Position numbers and translations under genes: made by a program | Assembly (NCBI GenBank): GCA_900542495.1 | Contig: UQNW01000022.1 | Span: 1-41,954 of the forward strand | From: an uncultured Roseburia sp. | GTDB taxonomy: Bacteria > Bacillota > Clostridia > Lachnospirales > Lachnospiraceae | Length of the DNA stretch: 41,954 bases | Direction of reading: 5' to 3' | Part shown: in pieces, positions 1 to 8,139 of the stretch | Position numbering within the stretch: position 1 is the stretch's first letter | Layout of the letters: the number at the start of each line of letters is the position of its first letter | The notes under the pieces: model-generated | The model's database searches: none | The model's input: the letters and a program-made list of their open reading frames with translations, nothing else | What the model was told of the DNA's origin: nothing

Positions 1-62
1 TCAGCTGGGAGAGCATCTGCCTTACAAGCAGAGGGTCACAGGTTCGAGCCCTGTAACTTCCA
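1..62 (+). tRNA. tRNA-Val(TAC), 5' end cut by window
   Basis: The window opens inside the D arm. The anticodon arm has a CTGC/GCAG stem with loop bases placing TAC as anticodon. The T arm (ACAGG-TTCGAGC-CCTGT) is complete, followed by the 3' acceptor strand AACTTCC and discriminator A at 62. The acceptor 5' strand and part of the D arm lie outside the window. It is the first member of a co-oriented tRNA cluster. Confidence 0.9.
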
Positions 63-70
63 TTTCTTAT

Positions 71-156
71 GCCGATGTGGCTCATTTCTCGACAATTGAC
101 GAGAAACGAGTCAATTGTAGGCAGAGCAGCTGATTACAAATCAGCTGATGATATAT
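71..156 (+). pseudogene. broken tRNA-Thr copy with insertion and inverted anticodon arm
   Basis: Bases 71-84 repeat the first 14 bases of the intact tRNA-Thr at 157. About 26 extra bases follow, made of overlapping inverted repeats (TTTCTCG..CGAGAAA and ACAATTGAC..GTCAATTGT). The tRNA sequence then resumes at TCAATTG and GGCAGAGCAGCTGATT. The anticodon arm is the reverse complement of the intact gene's arm: loop TTACAAA instead of TTTGTAA, so ACA replaces TGT. The T arm and 3' acceptor strand are missing, so it cannot make a normal tRNA. Confidence 0.75.
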
Positions 157-229
157 GCCGATGTGGCTCAATTGGCAGAGCAGCTGATTTGTAATCAGCA
201 GGTTATCGGTTCGAGTCCGATCATCGGCT
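157..229 (+). tRNA. tRNA-Thr(TGT)
   Basis: Complete cloverleaf. The acceptor GCCGATG pairs with CATCGGC at 222-228 and the discriminator is T229. The anticodon stem is GCTGA/TCAGC with loop TTTGTAA (anticodon TGT), and the T loop is TTCGAGT. It lies directly after its broken duplicate. Confidence 0.95.
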
Positions 230-289
230 TTCATAATTCATTCAGTTGGATTGTGAGACAAATCAATTTCATATTGTTTTGTGATAAAT

Positions 290-371
290 GGGCAGATTCC
301 CGAGTGGCCAAAGGGGACAGACTGTAAATCTGCTGCAACTTGCTTCGGTGGTTCGAATCCACCTCTGCCCA
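290..371 (+). tRNA. tRNA-Tyr(GTA)
   Basis: Acceptor GGGCAGA pairs with TCTGCCC at 364-370, with discriminator A371. The anticodon loop gives GTA. A long variable arm (class II), as bacterial tRNA-Tyr requires, lies between the anticodon stem and the GGTGG/CCACC T stem. Confidence 0.95.
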
Positions 372-398
372 TTCTTCTTTTTAGAAGACAATATTTAT

Positions 399-472
399 CG
401 CGGGATGGAGCAGTCTGGAAGCTCGTCGGGCTCATAACCCGAAGGTCATAGGTTCAAATCCTATTCCCGCAA
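399..472 (+). tRNA. initiator tRNA-fMet(CAT)
   Basis: The anticodon is CAT. Two initiator hallmarks are visible: the first acceptor pair is a C-A mismatch (CGCGGGA against TCCCGCA, discriminator A472), and the anticodon stem has three consecutive G-C pairs (GGG/CCC) flanking the loop. Confidence 0.95.
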
Positions 473-491
473 CTCAATGCTTAGGCATTAT

Positions 492-564
492 GCCCAGTTA
501 GCTCAGTTGGTAGAGCAAAGGACTGAAAATCCTTGTGTCTCTGGTTCGATTCCGGAACTGGGCA
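492..564 (+). tRNA. tRNA-Phe(GAA)
   Basis: Acceptor GCCCAGT pairs with ACTGGGC at 557-563, with discriminator A564. The anticodon loop CTGAAAA gives GAA. The T arm is TCTGG-TTCGATT-CCGGA. Confidence 0.95.
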
Positions 565-582
565 TTGAAAACAATATAATAC

Positions 583-655
583 GGGGTATTAGCTCAGTTG
601 GTAGAGCACTTGACTTTTAATCAAGTTGTCCGGGGTTCGAATCCCCGATGCCTCA
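583..655 (+). tRNA. tRNA-Lys(TTT)
   Basis: Acceptor GGGGTAT pairs with ATGCCTC (one G-T and one T-G wobble), with discriminator A655. The anticodon stem CTTGA/TCAAG encloses loop CTTTTAA (anticodon TTT). It is the last tRNA of the cluster. Confidence 0.95.
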
Positions 656-665
656 TGACTGTAAG

Positions 666-707
666 ATAGCGGAGAAACCAGTAACTTTATGGTTTACCGC
701 TATTTTT
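666..707 (+). terminator. terminator of the tRNA cluster
   Basis: ATAGCGG pairs with CCGCTAT, with an inner AAACC/GGTTT stem, and a TTTTT run follows. It lies 11 bases after tRNA-Lys and closes the tRNA operon. Confidence 0.8.
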
Positions 708-752
708 GCGTGAAAAAAGCAGGAATGGTAATTGAATCTAAACAATATTTAA

Positions 753-858
753 TTGTCACAATACTGATTTATTTACGTATAATTATACTAAAATTATGCA
801 AAATATTATGCAGAATATACAAAAAAATGTAGATAAGCAAAATACCTTGTAGTATAAT
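753..858 (+). promoter_or_regulatory. candidate promoter region of the chemotaxis receptor gene
   Basis: Two sigma-A-like -10 boxes are present: TATAAT at 778-783, with TTGTCA 19 bases upstream, and TATAAT at 853-858 with no good -35. Neither is ideal. The second sits about 50 bases before the start codon. Confidence 0.4.
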
Positions 859-906
859 AGGATACAACACGAAAAAATACACTTTAACCAGAAAAGAGGA
901 AGTTTT

Positions 907-2388
907 ATGAGTGAAGAACAATATTCCAGAGCAAATAAAAGAGTACTGCTTGCAATAGTGGTTGTTTTTGGATACATAGTAGCCACCTTTATGTTAGCAT
1001 TGGGCGTCAGTCAGGGCGAACACGCAGCAAAGATTATGATTGAGGCAGTCACGGCAGCAGCAGTTATTGTTATCTCGGTTGTGGCATATCTTGGTAAAAG
1101 AACAACACGCACATGTGCGGTGATCATGACACTGTCAATGATGATAGGTTATTTCGTAATTGTCCAATTGAACACAACCGTTGGAACATGGACATATGGT
1201 CTGCCGCTGCTGATCGTTGCAATGGTTTATCTGGACAAGAAAATTGTGATGATGACAAATGGTATTGCACTGGCTGCCATTATAGTTCATTTAGTCAGAT
1301 GCTTTCTGGGTGGCGGATCAGATCTGCGGAATAATGTGATTGGGCTGTTTGTATTATTACTGACCGCATATGCCTGTAATAGTGCAGAGCGTCTGCTCGA
1401 GCGTTTCTTTAAAGAAAATCTTGCAGAAATTCAAAATGCATCGGATATCCAGAAGGATAGTAATAAAAAGATGATCATCGTTGCAGAGAATATTTCCAAG
1501 CATTTTGGAGAGGCAATGGATATGCTTGACGGTCTGCAGGAATCCATTAATGTGAGTCACAGTTCCATTCAGGAAATTGCAGACAGCACAGAAAGCACGG
1601 CGGAAGCAATCCAGAAACAGGCGGTTATGTGTTCTGATATTCAGGGAAATACCGATCAGGCAGAGCAGGGCATCAAAGAAATGATCGAGGCATCACATAA
1701 GACGAATGACAATGTGAAAGAAGGTGCCGGTGTTGTCAGCGAACTGAAGGAACAGGCAGTGAACGTTGCAGATGCGAGTCAGGTGACGGTGGATGTGATC
1801 AGAAGCCTGACGGATAAAGTGGAGGAAGTAAAAACATTTGTCGACTCCATCATCAACATTTCAAATCAGACCAACCTGCTTGCCCTAAATGCCTCTATTG
1901 AAGCAGCAAGAGCCGGTGAAGCCGGAAAAGGTTTCGCAGTCGTGGCAGATGAAATCCGTCAGCTTTCAGAGCAGACGAAGGATGCTTCTGCAAATATTAC
2001 AGAGATCATTCAGAAATTGAATGAAGATACAAAACGTGCGAATGACAGCATCATGACAGCGGCAGAATCTGTAGAGAAGCAGAATCAACTGATTGATGAT
2101 ACCAGAGATAAATTTAATGATGTTGGTAATGCAGTGGAAGTTTTAATGGGAAATATCGATGTTGCAGAACAGAGTATTCAGAAAATACTGGATGCGACAG
2201 GAGTGATCTCAGATAACATCACGCATCTGTCTGCAACAGGTGAGGAGGTAGCAGCTTCTTCCACTGAGGGTCTCCGCACGGCAGACATTACAGTGGAGAA
2301 GATGTCCAATTGTAGAAAAGTGCTGGAAAATATTTATTTACTGGCAGAGGATTTGAAAAATTCAGTAGAAAATAACGAAAATCAGTAA
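907..2388 (+). CDS. methyl-accepting chemotaxis protein, membrane type without a large sensor domain
   Basis: A 493-aa chemoreceptor that signals to the CheA/CheW array. Residues about 12-165 are a run of hydrophobic segments with only short loops and no sizeable extracellular ligand domain. The rest is the helical cytoplasmic signalling region. The hairpin tip, the most conserved part of the family, is at about residues 312-358 (NQTNLLALNASIEAARAGE, then GFAVVADEIRQL). The start is supported by AGAGGAAG just upstream. The signal may be membrane-embedded or from a partner protein. With the sigma-28 promoter at 9988-10014 it suggests a motile host. The gene stands alone; no other che genes are in view. 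Confidence 0.93.
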   Translation: MSEEQYSRANKRVLLAIVVVFGYIVATFMLALGVSQGEHAAKIMIEAVTAAAVIVISVVAYLGKRTTRTCAVIMTLSMMIGYFVIVQLNTTVGTWTYGLPLLIVAMVYLDKKIVMMTNGIALAAIIVHLVRCFLGGGSDLRNNVIGLFVLLLTAYACNSAERLLERFFKENLAEIQNASDIQKDSNKKMIIVAENISKHFGEAMDMLDGLQESINVSHSSIQEIADSTESTAEAIQKQAVMCSDIQGNTDQAEQGIKEMIEASHKTNDNVKEGAGVVSELKEQAVNVADASQVTVDVIRSLTDKVEEVKTFVDSIINISNQTNLLALNASIEAARAGEAGKGFAVVADEIRQLSEQTKDASANITEIIQKLNEDTKRANDSIMTAAESVEKQNQLIDDTRDKFNDVGNAVEVLMGNIDVAEQSIQKILDATGVISDNITHLSATGEEVAASSTEGLRTADITVEKMSNCRKVLENIYLLAEDLKNSVENNENQ

Positions 2389-2475
2389 TGAACAGGACAA
2401 CGGAGAAATATTTAAAATAGTATGGGAGAAGCATTACAAAAATAGCATATCGAGGATGCATTTTAAAATTATCAC

Positions 2476-2504
2476 TTGACGGATTCCTGTGAAACTATTA
2501 TGAT
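2476..2504 (+). promoter_or_regulatory. sigma-A promoter for the DAHP synthase gene
   Basis: TTGACG, a 17-base spacer and TATGAT. Transcription would begin near 2511, leaving a 130-base leader that starts with a small hairpin (ACTTCAA-TGCG-TTGAAGT, about 2514-2531). Confidence 0.65.
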
Positions 2505-2640
2505 AAAAAAGAATACTTCAATGCGTTGAAGTACGAAAATAAAACTGCATAAGATGTAGATAGCACAGAGTATATGATCATAGATACACGCAAAGAGAAG
2601 TTTTTATGCAGGCTTGGAGTTACACATGGAGGATGTACCA

Positions 2641-3693
2641 ATGGAAATGGAGATGGAATTTTTACGGAAACTGCCAACACCACAGGAGTTGAAAGAGCAG
2701 TTTCCGGTAAGCACAGAAGTTGTGGCAGCGAAAGCCCAGAGAGATGAAGAGATACGCAATATTTTTGAGGGAAAAGATGACAGGCTGATTTTAGTGATCG
2801 GTCCCTGCTCCGCAGATAATGAAGATGCTGTCATTGACTATATATCCAGATTGAGAACTGTTCAGGAAAAAGTGAAAGATAAAATTTTTGTAATTCCCCG
2901 TATTTATACAAACAAACCGAGAACAATCGGCGTTGGATATAAAGGAATGCTGCATCAGCCGGATCCGGAGAAAAAGGAGGATATGTTAAAAGGGATCATT
3001 GCAATCCGGGAGCTGCATACGAGAGCGGTAAAAGAAACCGGATTTACCTGTGCAGATGAAATGCTCTACCCGGAGAATCACAGATATTTGTCCGATCTGT
3101 TGTCTTATGTGGCAGTAGGTGCACGTTCCGTGGAAGACCAGCAGCATCGTCTGACCGCAAGTGGAGTTGGTATTCCGGTCGGAATGAAGAATCCGACAGG
3201 TGGGGATATTGCTGTTATGATGAATTCCATGATTGCTGCACAGCATGGACATACGTTTTTATACCGGGGCTGGGAAGTGACAACAACCGGAAATCCATAT
3301 GCGCACGCTATTTTGCGTGGATACGTAGATAAGTTTGGACGTAATATCCCAAATTATCATTATGAGGATCTGCAGAATTTATTAGAACATTATGAGGATG
3401 TCAATAAAGCACAACAGACAACTCTCGCAAATCCGGCGGTCATTGTGGATACCAATCATTCCAATTCAGGAAAACAGTTTATGGAACAGATTCGTATCAG
3501 CAAAGATGTATTACATAGCTGTAAAGTGTCAAAAGACATTCATAATCTGGTAAAAGGGCTTATGATCGAGAGTTATATTGAGGACGGTGCCCAGAAAGTC
3601 AGCGAACACTGCTATGGAAAATCCATCACTGATTCTTGTCTTGGATGGGAGAAAACAGAAAAGCTGATTTACGAGTTAGCAGATTTATGGTAA
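2641..3693 (+). CDS. aroF: 3-deoxy-7-phosphoheptulonate synthase (DAHP synthase), class I AroFGH type
   Basis: Condenses phosphoenolpyruvate and erythrose 4-phosphate, the first step of the shikimate pathway. The product is 350 aa, the usual length for this class. Family blocks visible are GPCSADNEDAV (about residue 54), RSVEDQQHRLTASG (about 161) and KNPTGGD (about 182), plus a C-terminal SITDSCLGWE block. The start chosen is ATG 2641, because GGAGGA sits 7 bases before it; a TTG at 2614 and an ATG at 2626 are in frame but lack a site. The aromatic amino acid that feeds back on it cannot be read from sequence. Single-gene unit with its own promoter and terminator. Confidence 0.95.
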   Translation: MEMEMEFLRKLPTPQELKEQFPVSTEVVAAKAQRDEEIRNIFEGKDDRLILVIGPCSADNEDAVIDYISRLRTVQEKVKDKIFVIPRIYTNKPRTIGVGYKGMLHQPDPEKKEDMLKGIIAIRELHTRAVKETGFTCADEMLYPENHRYLSDLLSYVAVGARSVEDQQHRLTASGVGIPVGMKNPTGGDIAVMMNSMIAAQHGHTFLYRGWEVTTTGNPYAHAILRGYVDKFGRNIPNYHYEDLQNLLEHYEDVNKAQQTTLANPAVIVDTNHSNSGKQFMEQIRISKDVLHSCKVSKDIHNLVKGLMIESYIEDGAQKVSEHCYGKSITDSCLGWEKTEKLIYELADLW

Positions 3694-3701
3694 ACTTGCT
3701 T

Positions 3702-3740
3702 AAAAAATCGTTGCAAACGAGCTTTGTAACGATTTTTTTT
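3702..3740 (+). terminator. terminator after the DAHP synthase gene
   Basis: AAATCGTTGCAAA and TTTGTAACGATTT form a long stem with a short loop, followed by eight T residues. Confidence 0.9.
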
Positions 3741-3902
3741 GTGCATTATTCCGGAAAATGCTTATTTTTCCGAAAAAAATAAGAAATTCGGCTTCACATC
3801 AGAATCGATTTGTAGTGGAACGCAATACATTTTTTGGAATATGTAGTTCTTAACCGAATTTTAGCTAGAAAAAAGTTGAAAATTCTAGAAAATCTGATAA
3901 TA

Positions 3903-3930
3903 TTGACATGGGTTTGAATTTGAATATGTA
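3903..3930 (+). promoter_or_regulatory. candidate promoter of the antiporter gene
   Basis: TTGACA, a 16-base spacer and TATGTA. It would give a very short leader (about 14 bases) before ATG 3951. Confidence 0.45.
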
Positions 3931-3950
3931 AAAAAGAAGAGGTGCAAAAC

Positions 3951-5294
3951 ATGAACAGTTTATTACTTTGCATTCCGTTTGCAGGTTTATTGCTCTGCAT
4001 TGCGGTAATGCCATTGGTAAAGCCTGAGTGGTGGGAAAAACATCAGGCTTTGGCAGTGATCGTGTGGTCATTGCTTTTTATTATCCCGTCTATCGTGTTA
4101 AACGGCGCAGGAGAGACGACCGAAACAGTGTTAGAGTGTATCGTGAATGATTATCTGACCTTTATCGTTTTATTATTCGGTCTGTTCTGTGTATCCGGAA
4201 ATATTACGCTGGAGGGTAACCTTGCAGGTTCTCCTGCCGTGAATGCTTTATTTTTAGCATTCGGAACTTTATTATCGAGCTGTATCGGTACAACCGGTGC
4301 AAGTATGCTGCTTGTTCGTCCAATGATCAAGATGAATTCATGGAGAAAGAACAAAGCACAGATCATGATCTTCTTTATTTTCATGATTTCTAATATGGGT
4401 GGATGTCTTACACCAATCGGAGACCCGCCACTTTTAATGGGATTCATGCGTGGCGTTCCATTTTTCTGGAGCTTACATCTGTTCCCAATTTTGATTTTCA
4501 ATATGATTTTATTATTGATCATTTTCTACTTTACCGATAAGAAACAGTATCGTAAAGATATTGCGAATGGCTTACGCCCGGATATCAGCAAACCTGGTGT
4601 AGAATTAAAAGTAGAAGGTTTGCATAATGTTGTTTTCCTTGTAGCAATCGTTGTAGCAGTTATTTTAAGTGGTACTCTTCCAAGTCTGCCAATGTTCCAG
4701 GATGCAGCCGGAAATGTACTTGGAATTACAATTTACAAATCTGTAAAATTAACATTCCCAGCAATTATTGAGGTTGCAATTATTCTTTTAGCTGCATTAT
4801 TGTCCTTTAAGACAACAAACGAAAAGATCCGTACCCAGAACCACTTTACATGGGGCGCGATCAAGGAAGTTGCCGTATTATTTATCGGTATTTTCATCAC
4901 AATGCAGCCAGCGCTTGCATTACTGAAAACAATGGGACCAAACCTTGGAATTACCGAGCCATACCAGATGTTCTGGGCAACAGGACTTCTTTCCAGCTTT
5001 TTGGATAACACACCAACCTATCTGGTATTCCTCACAACCGCAGGAACACTTGGATTTACATCCGGTATTCTTACCACAGTTGGAACTATCTCTGTGAAGA
5101 TTCTTACAGCGATTTCCTGTGGTGCGGTATTCATGGGTGCAAACACTTACATTGGAAATGCGCCAAACTTTATGGTAAAATCAATTTCTGATGAAAACGG
5201 TATCCGTATGCCATCCTTCTTCGGATATATGGGATGGTCACTGTGTATTTTAGTACCAGTATTCTTTATTGATATGCTGGTATTCTTCCTATAA
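3951..5294 (+). CDS. NhaD/ArsB-type (ion transporter superfamily) sodium:proton antiporter-like protein
   Basis: A 447-aa polytopic membrane protein with about 11-12 hydrophobic segments. The first half carries the motif GGCLTPIGDPPLLMG near residue 150, preceded by a GTTGASMLL segment. The second half has a matching re-entrant region rich in small residues (LLSSFLDNTPTYLVFL, near 348). This two-fold arrangement and the TPIGDPP and DNTP motifs are typical of the CitMHS/NhaD branch. Na+/H+ exchange is the usual annotation, but organic anion transport cannot be excluded. ATG 3951 is preferred over GTG 3942 because AGAAGAGG lies 8 bases upstream. It is cotranscribed with the next gene, 29 bases away. 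Confidence 0.85.
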   Translation: MNSLLLCIPFAGLLLCIAVMPLVKPEWWEKHQALAVIVWSLLFIIPSIVLNGAGETTETVLECIVNDYLTFIVLLFGLFCVSGNITLEGNLAGSPAVNALFLAFGTLLSSCIGTTGASMLLVRPMIKMNSWRKNKAQIMIFFIFMISNMGGCLTPIGDPPLLMGFMRGVPFFWSLHLFPILIFNMILLLIIFYFTDKKQYRKDIANGLRPDISKPGVELKVEGLHNVVFLVAIVVAVILSGTLPSLPMFQDAAGNVLGITIYKSVKLTFPAIIEVAIILLAALLSFKTTNEKIRTQNHFTWGAIKEVAVLFIGIFITMQPALALLKTMGPNLGITEPYQMFWATGLLSSFLDNTPTYLVFLTTAGTLGFTSGILTTVGTISVKILTAISCGAVFMGANTYIGNAPNFMVKSISDENGIRMPSFFGYMGWSLCILVPVFFIDMLVFFL

Positions 5295-5323
5295 ATTGCA
5301 GTGCTAGAAAGGTATGATGAATC

Positions 5324-6322
5324 ATGGAAAAAAATAGAGAGAATTGTTACGAGATCGCAAAACAGATCTATCAGTTAGATAAAGACGTATACGAGTGTGT
5401 AGGTTCTTCTCTGGGTAGAACTTTTACCGGAGATGAGGCAACCTGCGTTGAAGAGATCACCAGACTTCTGATCACAAGACCACAGGGGCATGAGATCCGA
5501 AGCGATATTGCATTGATCGGCAATATGGCGAGAACCATTAAGAATAAAGAAGATCATCACAGAATGATGTCCCAGTACAACGAGATTTTGAAAAAAATCG
5601 CTCAGATTCCAACAAGTTTCGGAAGCGTTGATATTATCAATGAAAATATGGCTGCGCTGAATACTTCCAATTTAAGACAGAAGTTTTCACCGGACGATCA
5701 TCTGATCATCTGTATCGGTCGTACACACGGAAGTGCCGGAACGGATATCGGATTTGCATTGGCAGATAAGTTGAAAATCAATTACTATGATGCTGAGATT
5801 TTTGATCAGGTATTAAAGAGAATGGATGCTGAGAAAGAGGATATTGAAGACCACAGCAATTATGTAGAAGAACTCAAAGGAAAGATTGAGAAAAATACAG
5901 GTGTTGGAAAGTTCTTCAAGAACTTTAAGAAATATCATGGACTTCCGGTTCAGGATGCTATTTTCTTCAATCAGAGTGATCTGATCTGTGAGATGGCTAA
6001 GAAGGAAGACTTCATTGTTATGGGTAGATGTGCAGATGTGGTACTTACGAATCATCGAATCCCACATATCAGTATTTTCATTACAGCTTCTTTTGAACAG
6101 CGCGTGCGCCGTATGATGGAGCTGCACAACTTAAATTACAAGCAGGCAGCGCATCTTCTGGTAAAATTAGATGCAAGGCATGCAAAATATTATTTTGATT
6201 ATACCGGTAGAAAGTGGGGAGATGCTGTTAACTATGATTTATGCATCAACAGTGCAAGCTACGGTATTGAAGAGTCAGTAGAATTGATCGAGCGTATGAT
6301 CAATAAATATCCGAACAGCTAA
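5324..6322 (+). CDS. cytidylate kinase-like family protein (Cytidylate_kin2) with N-terminal extension
   Basis: A 332-aa protein. Residues about 1-115 are an acidic, mostly helical extension of unknown role. From about 127 it becomes a P-loop NMP-kinase-like domain: IGRTHGSAGTDIG replaces the usual GxxGxGKS loop, as in the Cytidylate_kin2 family, and MGRCADVVL and FEQRVRRMM follow as lid-like segments. The lack of a classical Walker A lysine makes true CMP kinase activity doubtful, so the family name is better than a reaction. It follows the antiporter gene by 29 bases and shares its terminator, suggesting one operon and possibly a regulatory link to transport. Confidence 0.8.
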   Translation: MEKNRENCYEIAKQIYQLDKDVYECVGSSLGRTFTGDEATCVEEITRLLITRPQGHEIRSDIALIGNMARTIKNKEDHHRMMSQYNEILKKIAQIPTSFGSVDIINENMAALNTSNLRQKFSPDDHLIICIGRTHGSAGTDIGFALADKLKINYYDAEIFDQVLKRMDAEKEDIEDHSNYVEELKGKIEKNTGVGKFFKNFKKYHGLPVQDAIFFNQSDLICEMAKKEDFIVMGRCADVVLTNHRIPHISIFITASFEQRVRRMMELHNLNYKQAAHLLVKLDARHAKYYFDYTGRKWGDAVNYDLCINSASYGIEESVELIERMINKYPNS

Positions 6323-6335
6323 ATCGGAGAGATAT

Positions 6336-6378
6336 AAAAAAGAATTGTGGGCAAGTGAGTCTGCAATTCTTTTTTTTA
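6336..6378 (+). terminator. terminator of the antiporter/kinase-like operon
   Basis: AAAAAAGAATTG pairs with CAATTCTTTTTT across a 16-base loop, followed by a T run. Confidence 0.85.
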
Positions 6379-6400
6379 TTTACAAATCAACAAAAATTGG

Positions 6401-6411
6401 ATACATTGTAT
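6401..6411 (+). promoter_or_regulatory. candidate GntR operator
   Basis: ATACA-T-TGTAT is a perfect 11-bp palindrome 59 bases before the GntR gene. Its half-sites resemble those bound by FadR-type GntR proteins, so autoregulation is plausible. This is inference from position and symmetry only. Confidence 0.4.
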
Positions 6412-6417
6412 ATTAAG

Positions 6418-6452
6418 CAATGAGCAGGCGTGCACTGCTTGTTGCATTACAA
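6418..6452 (+). repeat. short copy of a dispersed repeat also seen before the NfeD gene
   Basis: GCAATGAGCAG followed by GCGTGCACTGC and GTTGCA forms a hairpin (GCAA-TG-AGCAG with CTGCT-TG-TTGC). Both halves recur at the outer edges of the repeat block at about 10049-10283 (AGCAATGAGCAG at its left, GCGTGCACTGC inside each unit). This looks like an internally deleted member of the same family. It also sits in a leader just before a ribosome binding site. Confidence 0.5.
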
Positions 6453-6469
6453 AGAGGAGAATTATAATC

Positions 6470-7066
6470 ATGAAAAACAAACGCACCTGCGATTATATCG
6501 CAGAAGCAATACAAAATGAGATTTTATCCGGGCGGATGGAAGCAGGACAGCCATTGCGCCAGGAGGATCTGTCAGAGAAACTTGGTTATTCAAGAATGCC
6601 AGTCCGGGAGGCATTACAGATTTTAGAGGAGCAGGGACTTGTCAGACGCCTTGCAACCCGTCATGTTGTTGTAGCAGATTTTTCAGAGAGAAACATTGAA
6701 GAAATATTTGATATGGTTGGAAATGTGGAGAAGAAAGCCCTGAAGGATCTTGCAGAACAGTCTTTTGACTGGAAGTTTGAAGCAGAGGATGATGAAGCCG
6801 AAAAGAAATTCCATGAATTTGTTTATGGAACGATCACAAATGGACTTTTCCGCAGACTGTTAGAAACATCTGCCGATTGCTATATCCGTTTTGCGGCAGA
6901 AGAAACAGAAATGGGAAAAACACCTGAGCAGAAGAAACTCAGACGGGATAAATTAGAAACCGTGTATAGCGCCTATTGCCGGAAAGATAATTTTGTGATG
7001 GAAGTTGCACTGGAAGAATATTATAAATTGTTGACGGAAAATGTGAAAAACGGGATGATATGTTGA
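6470..7066 (+). CDS. GntR family transcriptional regulator
   Basis: A 198-aa protein. The N-terminal winged helix (residues about 8-70) shows the GntR pattern: two initial helices, GQPLRQEDLSEKLGYSRMPV, then REALQILEEQGLV and a wing. The C-terminal 120 residues are helical and shorter than a full FadR/FCD effector domain. An E/D-rich stretch at about 100-110 has no metal-ligand pattern I can trust. AGAGGAG precedes the ATG. The palindrome at 6401 may be its own operator. The target is unknown; the next intact gene is the S66 peptidase, beyond a pseudogene. Confidence 0.85.
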   Translation: MKNKRTCDYIAEAIQNEILSGRMEAGQPLRQEDLSEKLGYSRMPVREALQILEEQGLVRRLATRHVVVADFSERNIEEIFDMVGNVEKKALKDLAEQSFDWKFEAEDDEAEKKFHEFVYGTITNGLFRRLLETSADCYIRFAAEETEMGKTPEQKKLRRDKLETVYSAYCRKDNFVMEVALEEYYKLLTENVKNGMIC

Positions 7067-7167
7067 CATATTATCAATAAATAGGGGGAAGAAATCTTTT
7101 ATCACAAATTAGAAACTTTATTCAAATGGTATGAGAACAAGGTAAAAGAGGGGAAAATACCGAAAAA

Positions 7168-8123
7168 GTGATCAAAAAGAAGCCAAAAAAGCACTTCCGA
7201 TCGGAGTGGCTGATTGATTATATGCGTGCTCAATCAGAGTATTATTATGTAGATAAAACATTGATGATGAAACAGTTGCTGGATCAAAAGGCGCTGGTAT
7301 CCCTGTTTACAAGACCGAGAAGATTTGGCAAAACGCTGAATATGGATATGCTTCGTGTCTTTTTTGAAATATCATCGGAGGACACAAGTGTGTATTTCCG
7401 TGATAAAGCAATCTGGAAATGTGGGGATGCATACAGAAAACATCAGGGAAAATATCCAGTTATTTTTCTGACGTTAAAGGATGTTAAATTTGATTCATGG
7501 TCGATGACGCTGGATAAGATCCGTGCATTGCTGCAAGTGGAATACGGCAGACATATGGAGTTACAGGAAAGTCAGTGTCTTGCAGATTTTGAAAAAGAAT
7601 ATTTTTCAAAAATATTAAATGGAACTGCCGGGATAGTAGAACTGTCTTCTGTGTTGGAAAATCTGTCGCGGATGCTTCATGAGCATTATCATATTGCACC
7701 GGTTATTAATTATATTTCCAGAGACTGTCTGCCACAGGCATATTGGGTGAATACAGGGAAAAACGAGATATTGGAGGATGTTCTAAGGTCGGCAACCGAT
7801 GATATAACAGAACGACTGTATGCTTTGGTGCAGGGAGAGCGGGTGATTGCGCGGATTGATCAGAATGTGATTTACCGGGCGCTTGGCGATAATCCGGCTA
7901 ATATTTACAGTCTGCTTCTGGTAGCTGGATATTTGAAAACGGCGAAAAAGGAGTTGCAGCCGGATGGTTCTTATCTGTGTGAGGTGTCGATCCCTAACAA
8001 AGAAATTGCGGCTATGTATAAAAGTAAGATTTTGGCATAAAGAATCTTATGGAGGGTGTAGAGAACATTTTCCAGCTTGGAATTGCATTTTCAGGCAAGA
8101 ACATCACAATAAAAACAAAATAG
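7168..8123 (+). pseudogene. decayed AAA-ATPase-like / DUF1703 family gene
   Basis: The frame 7168-8040 begins like the intact paralogue at 40922: YYYVDKT, then FTRPRRFGKTLNMDMLR (P-loop-like), then YPVIFLTLK. After HEHYHIAP it jumps straight to VINYISRDCLPQAYWVNTG, losing roughly 130 residues that in the paralogue hold the LIDEYDVPLDKAF Walker B and sensor region. The C-terminal nuclease domain is cut at 8040. Its last residues survive in another frame at 8049-8123 (FQLGIAFSGKNITIK). Two deletions and a frameshift make it non-functional. The GTG start has no convincing ribosome binding site. Confidence 0.8.
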
Positions 8124-8139
8124 CAGGAGAAAAATATTT

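Noticed and set aside
1..655. CRISPR-like or phage attachment repeats in the tRNA region
   Set aside because: The repeated blocks are explained by the tRNA-Thr duplication. There is no integrase gene and no regular spacers.
823..836. Sigma-28 promoter for the chemotaxis receptor
   Set aside because: GTAGATAA resembles GCCGATAA, but there is no TAAA-like -35 at the needed 15-base spacing.
2505..2640. T-box or attenuator in the DAHP synthase leader
   Set aside because: There is a small hairpin only. No T-box sequence, no terminator in the leader and no run of aromatic codons in a leader peptide.
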